Positions 1 through 7,769 of a DNA stretch of 23,855 bases are shown here, piece after piece; position 1 is the stretch's first letter; every line of letters starts with the position of its first letter. The DNA lies in the IMG/VR virus record IMGVR_UViG_3300046458_000107, positions 1 through 23,855 of that record; one strand, given 5' to 3'. Under the pieces are notes generated by a model that worked only from the letters and a program-made list of their open reading frames with translations, searched no databases and was not told where the DNA came from. The translations under genes and the position numbers were made by a program. The stretch comes from a virus.

Positions 1-1788
1 GCCTGCACGCAAGTCGCTGGCAATCAAACCGGCTTCACGTGGGACATCTTCGTAGGCCTTGTCGAAGAGGTCTGCGGTCAGGTTGTCCGCTTCGATACGA
101 GTCAGTTCTTCGTCAGTTGGCCACAGCTCGCGCAGGTAAACAGGTACGCCATTCTCATCCAGGCCCAGAGCATCTTTCTCCGGATCGATCAGGTAAGTAC
201 CCGCAATCGCGTAGGCAACGATCAGTGGCGGCGACATGATGAAGACTTCGCGAGCCAGTGGGTGAACCCGACCTTCGAAGTTACGGTTACCAGAGGTCGC
301 AGCCACGGTTTCCAGCTTGCGGGTGCGGATCTCTTCTTCGATCTCAGGGCTGAGCAGCGGGCCGGACATGCCGTTACAGGTGGTGCAGCCGTAGCCCACC
401 AAGTTGAAGCCCAAGGCGTCCAGGTCTTCGTTGAGCCCGGAACGTTCCAGGTAATCGGAGACAACCATGGAGCCAGGGGCAAAGGACGTCTTGACCCAAG
501 GAGCACGCTTCAAGCCGCGTTTGCGGGCGTTTCGCGCGACCAGGCCGGCGGCGATCACACCGCGTGGGTTGGAAGTGTTGGTGCAACTGGTGATAGCCGC
601 GAGCACGACCGAGCCGTTGTCCAAGCCAACAGGGAGGTTGGTCGCGGGGGCTTTTTGACCCAATACAATTCGTTGATGGGGTTGCTTGGGCCCCGCAATC
701 GAACGTGCCACGGAGCTTAGATCCAGCGTGACGATGCGGTTGTATTCAGCTTCTCCGAGACTGTCATGCCACAGGCCTTGAGCGCGAGCATAGGCTTCAG
801 TCAGACCGGAGATCTGACCACCGCGCCCCGTCATCCGCAGGTAATGCAGGGTGCGATCATCAATCGCGAACATCGCGGCAGTGGCTCCGAACTCAGGCGC
901 CATGTTGGACAATGTGCCACGGTCAGCCAGCGACAGTTGTGGAACGCCAGGGCCGAAGAACTCCAGGAACGAACCGATCACGCCCGCCTTGCGCAGTTGC
1001 TCGGTCAGGGCCAGCGCGATGTCGGTTGCCAGATAGCCTCGAGGCAGCGTGCCTTCCAGACGCACACCGACAATCTCCGGCAGGCGGAGCATCAGCGATT
1101 TACCCAGCATCGCGGCTTCGGCTTCGATACCACCCACACCCCAGCCAAGCACGCCAATGGCATTGATCATGGTGGTGTGGCTGTCGGTGCCGACCAACGT
1201 ATCCGGGAATGCCCACAGCTCCCCGTCACGACGCTGAGTACCCACAACCGTGGTCAGGCGCTCCAGGTTGATCTGGTGAAGGATGCCTTTGCCTGAAGGA
1301 ATGATCGACAGATTGCTGAATGCCTTGTTGCACCAGTCCAGAAACTGGAAACGTTCAGCGTTGCGCTCACGCTCGATGGCTTCGTTATCGGCAAGCGCGC
1401 TGGCATCACCCCAACGCTCGACGTTGAGCGAGTGATCCACCACCAGGTGAGTCGGCGTGACCGGATTGACCAGGCGTGGATTGCCACCTTTCTCGGCAAC
1501 AGCATCACGCAGCCCGGCGAGGTCGACCAACGCAGGCGTACCGAGCAGATCCTGCAGCACGACACGGGCTGGTCGGAAAGGGATATCGAATTCTTTGGAG
1601 CGGGCGCAGATGACTTTGAGTGCGGCTTCGGGGTCAGCCTCTCCACGCAAAACGTTCTCGGCGAGGATTCGCAGGCTGTAGGGCAGCTTTGCGTAATCAC
1701 CGCCCAGGTCAGTCACGACCCCACGAATGTCGCTGACACGGTACTCGATTCCATTGGCGGAAACGATTCGACCCTTTGACTCAGGCAT
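1..1788 (-). CDS. acnA: AcnA-type aconitate hydratase, 3' end off the window
   Basis: Iron-sulphur aconitase that interconverts citrate, cis-aconitate and isocitrate in the cytoplasm. The first 596 codons are open without a stop and run off the left edge; the family is about 900 residues, so roughly the last third is missing only because the window ends. Visible signatures are the substrate-site stretch DTLVGTDSHTT, then SCTNTSNP and GYGCTTCNGMSG, which carry the three cysteines expected to hold the 4Fe-4S cluster. The start (ATG at 1788) follows a good GAGGA Shine-Dalgarno. The N-terminus (MPESKGRIVSANGIEYRV) is unlike the housekeeping Pseudomonas AcnA and AcnD as I remember them, so this may be a specialised paralogue. 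It is divergent from a citrate-type transporter, suggesting a tricarboxylate-use locus. Family assignment is secure; the paralogue idea is inference. Confidence 0.93.
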   Translation of the reverse strand, partial: MPESKGRIVSANGIEYRVSDIRGVVTDLGGDYAKLPYSLRILAENVLRGEADPEAALKVICARSKEFDIPFRPARVVLQDLLGTPALVDLAGLRDAVAEKGGNPRLVNPVTPTHLVVDHSLNVERWGDASALADNEAIERERNAERFQFLDWCNKAFSNLSIIPSGKGILHQINLERLTTVVGTQRRDGELWAFPDTLVGTDSHTTMINAIGVLGWGVGGIEAEAAMLGKSLMLRLPEIVGVRLEGTLPRGYLATDIALALTEQLRKAGVIGSFLEFFGPGVPQLSLADRGTLSNMAPEFGATAAMFAIDDRTLHYLRMTGRGGQISGLTEAYARAQGLWHDSLGEAEYNRIVTLDLSSVARSIAGPKQPHQRIVLGQKAPATNLPVGLDNGSVVLAAITSCTNTSNPRGVIAAGLVARNARKRGLKRAPWVKTSFAPGSMVVSDYLERSGLNEDLDALGFNLVGYGCTTCNGMSGPLLSPEIEEEIRTRKLETVAATSGNRNFEGRVHPLAREVFIMSPPLIVAYAIAGTYLIDPEKDALGLDENGVPVYLRELWPTDEELTRIEADNLTADLFDKAYEDVPREAGLIASDLRAG

Positions 1789-2105
1789 TGGCTAATCCTC
1801 ACAGGCTGTACAGGCAATGTTTTTGCGAGGCTGATATTGAACTTCATCATGATATAGGTCAATGTTGATTCATCCGATCCGTTCAGCCACTGAGATCGGG
1901 CGTACCCCTTCCGGCACCGTGCCAGGCAGGTACGGTAAAAAATAAACATAAGAAAATGAGGCCCTCCATGATCCAGCTTTCACACTCCGAATCCGTTCGA
2001 CCTCCCGTCCGCATCGAGCCTGTCTCGACCTGAGTCACGCCGGCTACCTTGCAGCTGTCAGGCTGCCAGGCGCCCTACAAATTCAAGAAAAAAGGGAGTT
2101 CGACC
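1789..2105. promoter_or_regulatory. Divergent acnA/citrate-transporter intergenic region
   Basis: 317 bases with no convincing gene separate the two divergent genes, so both promoters and probably the operator of the nearby GntR regulator lie here. It contains a candidate acnA promoter (1834-1862), a short perfect palindrome GGCACCGTGCC at 1913-1923, and an AT-rich stretch near 1937-1955. The transporter Shine-Dalgarno (AGGGAG, about 2094-2099) is at the right end. No confident plus-strand promoter was recognised. Confidence 0.5.
1834..1862 (-). promoter_or_regulatory. Candidate sigma-70 promoter of acnA
   Basis: On the minus strand a TTGACC -35 (1857-1862) is followed after exactly 17 bases by CAATAT (1834-1839), about 45 bases upstream of the acnA ATG. 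The -35 matches consensus in five of six positions; the -10 is weaker. Predicted by eye only. Confidence 0.4.
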
Positions 2106-3422
2106 GTGCTGACAATCCTCGGCTTTTCGATGGTCATCTGTTTCATGTACCTGATCATGACCAAGCGCCTTTCGGCGTTGGTCGCTCTGATCCTGATCCC
2201 CATCCTGTTCGCCCTGATGGGTGGGCACTACGCAGGTTTGGGCGGGATGATGCTCGACGGCGTGAAAACGCTGGCCCCTACGGGCGTCATGCTGACGTTC
2301 TCAATTCTGTACTTCGGGATCATGATCGATGCAGGGCTTTTCGATGGGTTGGTGCGCTTCATTCTGAAGTTGGTGAAAGGCGACCCGTTGAAGGTACTGG
2401 TCGGTACAGCCGTGCTGACGATGCTGGTGTCGCTGGACGGTGATAGCTCAACGACTTACATGATTGCGTGCGCCGCCTTTCTGCCGCTTTATCAGCGCCT
2501 GGGCATGAGCGTTCTGGGTATGACGTGCCTGGTCAACATCGCCAGCGGCATCATGAACATCTCCCCATGGGGTGGCCCTACCGCGCGCGCAGCCGCTGCC
2601 TTGCATGTTGATGCCATGGACATCTTCGTTCCGATGATCCCTGGGATGCTGATCGGTGCTGCCTGCCTGGTGTTCACTGCCGTGATCCTGGGACGAAAGG
2701 AGCGTGCGCGCCTTGGCATCATTCACCTGGATGACTTCCACAACGGATCCATGGCGCTGGGCAACGGTTCTGCCGAAGAGTGTGACGGTAACCGCCGCCC
2801 GAAAATGTTCTGGCCGAATCTCATCCTGACGCTGACCCTGATCACATGCCTGGTGCTGGGCACTATGCCGATCCAGATACTGTTCATGGTCGGCTTTGCC
2901 ATCGCGATCATGCTCAACTATCCAAAAATCGAGGATCAGAAAGCCCGTATCGCGGCTCATGCAGCCAACGTACTGGCGGTAACGGCCGTCATCTTCGCCG
3001 CAGGTATCTTCACTGGAATCCTGTCTGGCACCGGCATGGTGGATTCAATGGCCAAGAGCCTGCTGCACGTGATTCCGCCGAGCTTCGGGCCATTCCTCGC
3101 GGTATTCACTGCTGTCGTCAGCCTGCCCTTCACCTTTTTCATGTCAAATGACGCGTTCTACTTCGGCATCCTGCCTGTGATAGCCCAAACTGCTGCCCAG
3201 TACGGCATTACGCCGTTGGAAATTGCCCGCGCATCCGTCGTTGGCCAGCCGGTACACCTGTTGAGTCCCCTCGTACCGTCGCTCTATCTGCTGGTTGCCC
3301 TGGCCAAAGTCGACCTGGGCGATCACCAGCGATTCGCGCTGAAATGGGCCATTCTCGCAAGCTTTGGATTGTTCGTAGGGGGCGTGCTGTTCGGGGCTTT
3401 CCCGTTCTATCAGGTTCGCTGA
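2106..3422 (+). CDS. CitMHS-family citrate/tricarboxylate-proton symporter
   Basis: Integral inner-membrane transporter of 438 residues, the usual size for CitMHS (citrate-metal:proton symporter) proteins. It begins with hydrophobic segments (LTILGFSMVICFMYLIM, then ALVALILIPILFALMGG), continues with roughly twelve hydrophobic stretches, and carries the family-like SLDGDSSTTYMI and SPWGGPTARAA loops. I chose the GTG at 2106 over an in-frame TTG at 2049 because AGGGAG sits seven bases upstream and the 19 extra residues look unlike a transporter N-terminus. It is divergent from the aconitase and followed by a GntR regulator. The substrate may be citrate, aconitate or a similar tricarboxylate; the sequence does not settle which. 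Confidence 0.88.
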   Translation: MLTILGFSMVICFMYLIMTKRLSALVALILIPILFALMGGHYAGLGGMMLDGVKTLAPTGVMLTFSILYFGIMIDAGLFDGLVRFILKLVKGDPLKVLVGTAVLTMLVSLDGDSSTTYMIACAAFLPLYQRLGMSVLGMTCLVNIASGIMNISPWGGPTARAAAALHVDAMDIFVPMIPGMLIGAACLVFTAVILGRKERARLGIIHLDDFHNGSMALGNGSAEECDGNRRPKMFWPNLILTLTLITCLVLGTMPIQILFMVGFAIAIMLNYPKIEDQKARIAAHAANVLAVTAVIFAAGIFTGILSGTGMVDSMAKSLLHVIPPSFGPFLAVFTAVVSLPFTFFMSNDAFYFGILPVIAQTAAQYGITPLEIARASVVGQPVHLLSPLVPSLYLLVALAKVDLGDHQRFALKWAILASFGLFVGGVLFGAFPFYQVR

Positions 3423-3540
3423 GCAGATAGTGCGCGCTCAAAGTACATCGGCGCAGATCAGGAAATGGTCTCTGCCGCTGCCTAAAATGACGCGCTAGAA
3501 TGGCGGCTCTCTGGTTCAGCTATTTCTGGTTCCCGATCCA

Positions 3541-4428
3541 ATGCCTCTAAGCCCACTGCAAGCACGCATTGCGCGTGACATCGTCTCTCACGTACGTCGT
3601 GAACGCTTCGCTATTGGTCATCATCTGGTCGAGTCCCAGCTGGCTACGACGCTCAATGTGTCGCGCACGCCAGTCAAGTTCGCCATGGGCCATCTGGTCG
3701 AAAAAGGCATGTTGACCTACGACCGCAACAGAGGCTTTTTCCTGGCCCGCGCGAGCGATGATCTGGGCGATCTGGTCTCTGAGGTCATGGAGAACAGCGA
3801 CGATCCTCTCTACCTGAAATTTGCAGAGCTGCGCCTGAGCAGACAGCTTCCAGAGCTGTTTACCGAGATCGAGTTCATGCGTCAGTTCGACGTTTCCAGA
3901 GCGGCTCTGCGAGCCGTACTCTCGCGGATCCAGCAAGAAGGCTGGGTTGAACAGCGAGCGGGCCAAGGGTGGCGCCTGTTGCCGATGATCGACTCTGTTG
4001 AGGCGTACGAGGAAAGCTATTCGTTCCGCGCCACCATCGAGCCTTCCGGTCTTCTGTCACCCACCTTTCAGATTGATCGCGAGACCCTGGCGGCCTGTCG
4101 TCGGCAGCAGGAATTCATTGCCAATGGCGGATACCTGACGATGACGCCGCAGGAGCTATTTGAGGCCAACTCGCAGTTCCACGAGACTCTGGCGGCATGT
4201 TCAGGCAACCGCTTCCTGCAGCAGACCGTACGTCGCCTCGACCAGCTACGCCGTCTCGTTGAATACCGGCAGGCAAGCGCGCGCGCACCTCGTAAAGGCC
4301 AGGCCGAAGAACACTTGGCGATTCTGGAATGCCTGGAGCGAGGAGACCGATTGGCCGCTGCTGATCAAATGCGGCGCCATCTGGAACAGGCGAGACGGCA
4401 CAAAGTCGACCCTGCGCTCTTCGAATAA
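3541..4428 (+). CDS. GntR/FCD regulator with tandem winged-helix domains
   Basis: A 295-residue DNA-binding regulator, longer than the usual 220-250 residues of FadR-subfamily GntR proteins. Two winged-helix domains can be read: residues about 5-70 (LATTLNVSRTPVKFAMGHL as recognition region) and about 95-148 (MRQFDVSRAALRAVLSRIQ, then a GQGWRL wing). A C-terminal FCD ligand domain follows (about 150-290), with His residues in FHETLAACSGNRFL, EEHLAILECLERGD and MRRHLEQA at the positions that usually bind metal and an organic-acid effector. There is no obvious Shine-Dalgarno before the ATG, so the start is less certain. Lying between the transporter genes, it probably controls the locus in response to an organic acid; that is inference. 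Confidence 0.87.
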   Translation: MPLSPLQARIARDIVSHVRRERFAIGHHLVESQLATTLNVSRTPVKFAMGHLVEKGMLTYDRNRGFFLARASDDLGDLVSEVMENSDDPLYLKFAELRLSRQLPELFTEIEFMRQFDVSRAALRAVLSRIQQEGWVEQRAGQGWRLLPMIDSVEAYEESYSFRATIEPSGLLSPTFQIDRETLAACRRQQEFIANGGYLTMTPQELFEANSQFHETLAACSGNRFLQQTVRRLDQLRRLVEYRQASARAPRKGQAEEHLAILECLERGDRLAAADQMRRHLEQARRHKVDPALFE

Positions 4429-4457
4429 CCCCTCCAGCCCCTCCCCTCCCAAGCCGT

Positions 4458-4481
4458 CACGCGATCTCTCCAGATCGCGTG
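4458..4481. terminator. Perfect 10-bp hairpin after the GntR gene
   Basis: CACGCGATCT and AGATCGCGTG form a perfect 10-bp stem around a four-base loop, 30 bases past the regulator stop. There is no T-run on either side, so it is a weak candidate for an intrinsic terminator. It could instead stabilise the 3' end of the message or be a protein-binding palindrome. Confidence 0.5.
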
Positions 4482-4559
4482 CGCCATTCCCTGCCTGTCG
4501 ATCCTGTGCCAACCCTTCAGGTCAGTCGTCAGCTTCATCTGCTTTTCAAAAAACACAGA

Positions 4560-4588
4560 TTGACTTATATCGTTACAAAGTTCATTTT
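4560..4588 (+). promoter_or_regulatory. Candidate promoter of the MFS transporter gene
   Basis: TTGACT (4560-4565), a 17-base AT-rich spacer, and CATTTT (4583-4588) lie about 105 bases upstream of the MFS start in a clearly AT-rich patch. The -35 is good and the -10 poor. The long leader would leave room for regulator binding. Confidence 0.35.
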
Positions 4589-4693
4589 TGCACTACACCA
4601 CGAAACAAGCTCTGGCACCGTGTCCGCCTGAACACACCCCTACCGCCAGAGACTTGATCGCGTACACACCACAATCAAAATAATGGTGAACAC

Positions 4694-6028
4694 ATGTCAT
4701 ACCGTAGAGGCTGGATAGCCGTCTTCCTATTCTCCCTGGCCATGATCAACTACATGGATCGCATCGCGCTTTCCATTGCGGCCAAACCCATCGCAGAGGC
4801 GTTTCATCTCACATCGGTCGGGATGGGCTACCTGTTCTCGTCCTTCATCTGGAGCTATGCGCTCTTCCTGATTCCGGTCGGGCTGCTGATCGATAAGTAC
4901 GGCGTGAAACGAGTCGGCGGCCTGGGGATTTTCATCTGGTCTCTGGCGACGGCACTCACCGGTGCCGCGTCCAGCTTCGCCAGTCTGCTGACCGCACGGC
5001 TGGTCATGGGGGCAGGCGAATCGGTCAGCAATCCGGTCGGGGCCAAGGTCATTCGTGAGTGGATTCCCAGCACGGAGCGCGGCACGATCACTGCCATCTT
5101 CAACAGTGGCTCATACGCTGGCCCGGCGATCTGTTCAGTGGTGCTCGCTGCCCTGGTTGCAGCATTCGGCTGGCGTATGTCGTTCGTGATCGCTGGCGCC
5201 ATTGGGTTCGTTTGGCTGGTGGCGTGGTATTGCTTCTACGACAAGCCTGAGCAGGTGAAGTGGCTGGAGAAAGAGGAGCGCGAACACATCGTTGCCACTC
5301 GAACCACAGGCTCGGCCGGTGGCACCGCTACCACGGGCCATGGCCTCAAAAAACTGCTGAAGACACCGACGCTCTGGGGCTTGGCCATCGCTCAAGGCTG
5401 CAACGTCTACACCCAGTATTTGTTCCTGACCTGGCTGCCAAGCTACCTGCAGGATGTGAGGCACCTGACCATTGCCAAGAGCGGTCTGTTCACTGCCATT
5501 CCTTACGCGGCCGCCGTGGTGTTGTGCATCGTGATCGGCAAATTGAGCGACCAGTACCTGAAAAACGGCAGCGGTGCCGCCTCGGGGAAACGTCGCAACG
5601 TCATCGCGCTGACGATGCTGGTTGCAAGCTGCATCCTGCTGATTCCCTTCGCTGACGATATCGCAGTGCTGGTGCTGATTTTCTCTCTGACACTGGCAGG
5701 TATCGCGTCGACCACGTCGCTCAACTTTTCGCTGCTCAACGACCTGCTTCCAAGCTCAGGAGACGTTGGCCGAGCCATGGCGTTCGTGGTGGTCGGTGGA
5801 AACATCTTCGGCATGTTGGCACCGATTGTGACGGGATACGTCATCACTGCCACAGGGAGCTATAACTGGGCGTTTGCCATCGCAGGAGCGCTGCTGGTGA
5901 CCGGCGCGGTCGTGATCTTGAGCATGACCAGAAAGCCCATGATCCCCGCCGAGCAGTCAGGTGTGCGCAAGAACGAGGAAAAGCCCAGAGAGTTCCTAGC
6001 GCTAACGCCAGAAACGACAAAGCCCTGA
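4694..6028 (+). CDS. MFS transporter, anion:cation symporter (ACS) type
   Basis: Inner-membrane major facilitator of 444 residues with twelve predictable membrane segments. Landmarks fit the ACS branch (relatives of galactonate, glucarate and hexuronate transporters): NYMDR in the first helix, DKYGVKRVGG in the loop between helices 2 and 3, and MGAGES in helix 4, whose Glu is a conserved substrate/proton residue in this branch. A polar central loop (about residues 195-225) separates the halves. The likely substrate is a carboxylate or sugar acid carried in by proton symport; which one cannot be told. The ATG at 4694 has only a weak ribosome site. The stop codon lies inside the terminator hairpin at 6014-6047. 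Confidence 0.88.
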   Translation: MSYRRGWIAVFLFSLAMINYMDRIALSIAAKPIAEAFHLTSVGMGYLFSSFIWSYALFLIPVGLLIDKYGVKRVGGLGIFIWSLATALTGAASSFASLLTARLVMGAGESVSNPVGAKVIREWIPSTERGTITAIFNSGSYAGPAICSVVLAALVAAFGWRMSFVIAGAIGFVWLVAWYCFYDKPEQVKWLEKEEREHIVATRTTGSAGGTATTGHGLKKLLKTPTLWGLAIAQGCNVYTQYLFLTWLPSYLQDVRHLTIAKSGLFTAIPYAAAVVLCIVIGKLSDQYLKNGSGAASGKRRNVIALTMLVASCILLIPFADDIAVLVLIFSLTLAGIASTTSLNFSLLNDLLPSSGDVGRAMAFVVVGGNIFGMLAPIVTGYVITATGSYNWAFAIAGALLVTGAVVILSMTRKPMIPAEQSGVRKNEEKPREFLALTPETTKP

Positions 6029-6047
6029 ATAATCAGGGCTTTGTCGT
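6014..6047. terminator. Perfect 15-bp terminator overlapping the MFS stop codon
   Basis: ACGACAAAGCCCTGA and TCAGGGCTTTGTCGT pair perfectly over 15 bp around a four-base loop. The left arm encodes the last codons and the TGA stop. There is no long T-run beyond the stem, only A/T-rich bases, and the symmetry would allow it to work in either direction. Confidence 0.75.
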
Positions 6048-6055
6048 ACAAAATA

Positions 6056-6116
6056 TGGCGGAGGCGCAGAGATTCGAACTCAGGGACCTGTTACAGTCGG
6101 CAGTTTTCAAGTCTGC
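6056..6116 (-). tRNA. 3' half of a tRNA-Ser(TGA) gene (att junction remnant)
   Basis: Read on the minus strand this is the right half of a serine tRNA: anticodon loop CTTGAAA with anticodon TGA, the 3' side of the anticodon stem, a long class-II variable arm (GCCGACTGTAACAGGTC), a T-loop TTCGAAT, and an acceptor 3' strand ending GCCTCCGCCA. The 5' half (acceptor 5' strand and D-arm) is absent; beyond 6116 the sequence turns into unrelated AT-rich DNA. A mismatch in the anticodon stem and another in the T-stem suggest decay. The displaced 3' end of a tRNA gene is the classic mark of an integrated element, and the complete copy should lie at the far end of the prophage, outside this window. Confidence 0.85.
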
Positions 6117-6360
6117 AATATTATCCTTTAAAAGCAATGGTTTATAAAATTTACCGTTCCGTTAGGGTGTGTTTTTTACCATTCTGCGAACCCTGCAATA
6201 CCTGCCTCACTGATTGAGTTTCGGAACGCAATTTTCGGACTTTACCCGCCCCATACAGGACGAGAGCGCGCTTCCGTTCATTAACTTACGAGCTGCCTAT
6301 TTACGTATAAAATGTAACGGAGGTTGGCAAGATTACTGCTAGATGAAGAGGAGGGTTTGA

Positions 6361-6564
6361 ATGGATACCATCGAAGAATCAATGATTTTGCTCCGATCCC
6401 TGGTAGGGTGCCAGACAGCCGCAGCTAAGGCCCTCGTCGAGTTAGCGCGCGAGATCGAATGCGGCAACGTAAGTCACCTAACGCAAGACAAGCTCCGGAC
6501 GATTGAGGCAAGCCAAGAAATCGTTACAGGCTGCATCAACACTTTGAAAATCGGGTGCAAGTAG
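6361..6564 (+). CDS. Small protein of unknown function next to the att junction
   Basis: A 67-residue soluble, helix-rich protein, preceded by a strong GAGGAGGG ribosome site four bases before the ATG and followed by an intrinsic terminator about 30 bases after its stop, so it looks like a complete self-contained transcription unit. It has four scattered cysteines or so but no Cys-x-x-Cys pair, signal peptide or membrane segment. It is the first gene inside the prophage boundary. I do not recognise a family. Its place beside the att site would suit a small regulator or excision helper, but no helix-turn-helix can be read, so that remains open. Confidence 0.7.
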   Translation: MDTIEESMILLRSLVGCQTAAAKALVELAREIECGNVSHLTQDKLRTIEASQEIVTGCINTLKIGCK

Positions 6565-6587
6565 AATCGTAGTGCCCCCTACCAAAC

Positions 6588-6620
6588 AAAAAAAAGACCG
6601 CCTAACTAGGCGGTCTCTTT
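6588..6620. terminator. Intrinsic terminator, probably bidirectional
   Basis: AGACCGCCT and AGGCGGTCT form a 9-bp stem around AACT. An A-run precedes the stem (6587-6594 region) and a T-rich stretch CTTTGCTTTC follows it, so it could end the small upstream gene on the plus strand and any leftward transcript of the DUF2971 gene on the minus strand. Confidence 0.8.
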
Positions 6621-6642
6621 GCTTTCTCCGGCGTTCGACATG

Positions 6643-6716
6643 GCGACTTTCTTAGGGATTTGAACCCGACCGGGTCGCCGTACTGCCCGCCCTAGGCCAC
6701 AATTGTCGCGACTTTC
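6643..6716. repeat. Direct repeats GCGACTTTC flanking a tRNA T-arm-like motif
   Basis: GCGACTTTC occurs at 6643-6651 and 6708-6716, each followed by a TTAG/CTAAG-like tail. Between them, on the minus strand, lies GGTCGGGTTCAAATCCC, which resembles a tRNA T-arm, but no full tRNA can be folded. Possibly remnants of integrase sites or an older integration; uncertain. Confidence 0.35.
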
Positions 6717-6757
6717 GCTAAGTTATCAAGGCCGGTGAGAGCCCATAACGGTCTGGG

Positions 6758-6779
6758 TTTTGCCCTAATTTTGCCCTAA
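6758..6779 (+). repeat. Tandem pair of the 11-mer TTTTGCCCTAA
   Basis: Two exact, head-to-tail copies of TTTTGCCCTAA occupy 6758-6768 and 6769-6779, in the 296-base gene-free stretch between the small gene and the DUF2971 gene. Short tandem direct repeats near an attachment site can be arm-type integrase sites; here that is only a suggestion. Confidence 0.55.
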
Positions 6780-6860
6780 GCCTGCTACGCGGTAGGCATC
6801 GCGTGCTGGGTAGCTGAGCACCCTTAACGCATGAGACAAACCAGCAATGCTAAGATTTCG

Positions 6861-7769
6861 CTAAAGTGCCGTTCCCGAAATGTCGGATTGCGAATCTCCG
6901 GAGCTGAGATTCGGGACAGGGAGGCGAGTAATGTGGAATTCCATTCCTATCGATGAGATTTCCCCATGGTCAAAAGTCCAACGGTACATTTTCACTTCAG
7001 GATAATCTGACGCGAGCAACCCATAAATTTCTGCGAATCGTAGACATTCAAATCCTACTACGTGCACAGCTTTTAACACCGCTCGCAGAATTGGAAGAGC
7101 GCGCGAGCGGGCCACGAGCACTCTTACCTCCTCCTCATGCGCCCAATCTGAATGTTTCATCGAGGCCGCCCTTCCCGAAAGATCGAGCCCTACCTGCCGT
7201 CTAAAAGACTCATCTAAAGACATTTTTTGCAAGTGATACACATCCGCGTCGGGGCATTGGCGGGAGAGCTCCATGATCGCGTTGGCCATGTGTTGCGACT
7301 GATTAATTACCCTAGGGCCGGATGTGTATTCCACATCGCGTAAAAGCAGCCCGTGCTCCACAACGATGTCCCAGCTCCACTCCAACTCAAAGCAGACGCC
7401 TTTGCGTTCATCCGCGTAGTAGGCCCACATAGCCTGATGGTCTGGCCGCTTGCCAGTAGCAAAAATGCCTACCCTCTCAAGGCTCTCCTGAAACTGATTA
7501 TTTCTCCGAGATATCATCTGTTCCAGCTCGTGGATATCCGCCTCTGTATCCGGCTGATAACTCCAGGTCGGTCCACCCTGGGAAACACTTACCGCTGAGA
7601 AAGCCTCGAGCAATGCTTGCTGCTCCTCAGCAGCGGTTGCGTGGCTAAATTTCACCTCTAACGAATCATTCAATTGTCGAGGTGAAGCGAAATACAGCTC
7701 ACCAGATGACAGTCGACGAAGTGCACTATCCACGTTCATATATTTGAAACTTCTTGGAAACTCAACCAT
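6861..7769 (-). CDS. DUF2971-family protein
   Basis: A 302-residue soluble protein. It shows the usual DUF2971 pattern: an N-terminal FKYMNVDSALRRLSSGELYFASPRQLNDSLEVKF (here cited as FASPRQLNDSLE at about residues 27-38), a central MWAYYADERKGVCFELEW, then KHSDWAHEEEVRVLV. The molecular activity of this family is not known to me. Members turn up often in mobile elements and defence-rich islands. The ATG has AAGGG seven bases upstream. It stands alone on the minus strand between the att region and a HEPN-motif gene, in AT-richer DNA than the phage structural genes. A role in phage defence is inferred from context alone. Confidence 0.75.
   Translation of the reverse strand: MVEFPRSFKYMNVDSALRRLSSGELYFASPRQLNDSLEVKFSHATAAEEQQALLEAFSAVSVSQGGPTWSYQPDTEADIHELEQMISRRNNQFQESLERVGIFATGKRPDHQAMWAYYADERKGVCFELEWSWDIVVEHGLLLRDVEYTSGPRVINQSQHMANAIMELSRQCPDADVYHLQKMSLDESFRRQVGLDLSGRAASMKHSDWAHEEEVRVLVARSRALPILRAVLKAVHVVGFECLRFAEIYGLLASDYPEVKMYRWTFDHGEISSIGMEFHITRLPVPNLSSGDSQSDISGTAL

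Noticed and set aside
262-720. Plus-strand open frame opposite the aconitase gene
   Set aside because: Shadow of the aconitase coding sequence, whose cysteine motifs are read on the minus strand through this very stretch.
1-1788. Aconitase as a broken gene
   Set aside because: The frame is open through all 596 visible codons with all expected motifs; it is cut only by the window edge.
6651-6700. Possible second tRNA gene on the minus strand
   Set aside because: Only a T-arm-like motif is present; acceptor, D-arm and anticodon stems cannot be folded around it.
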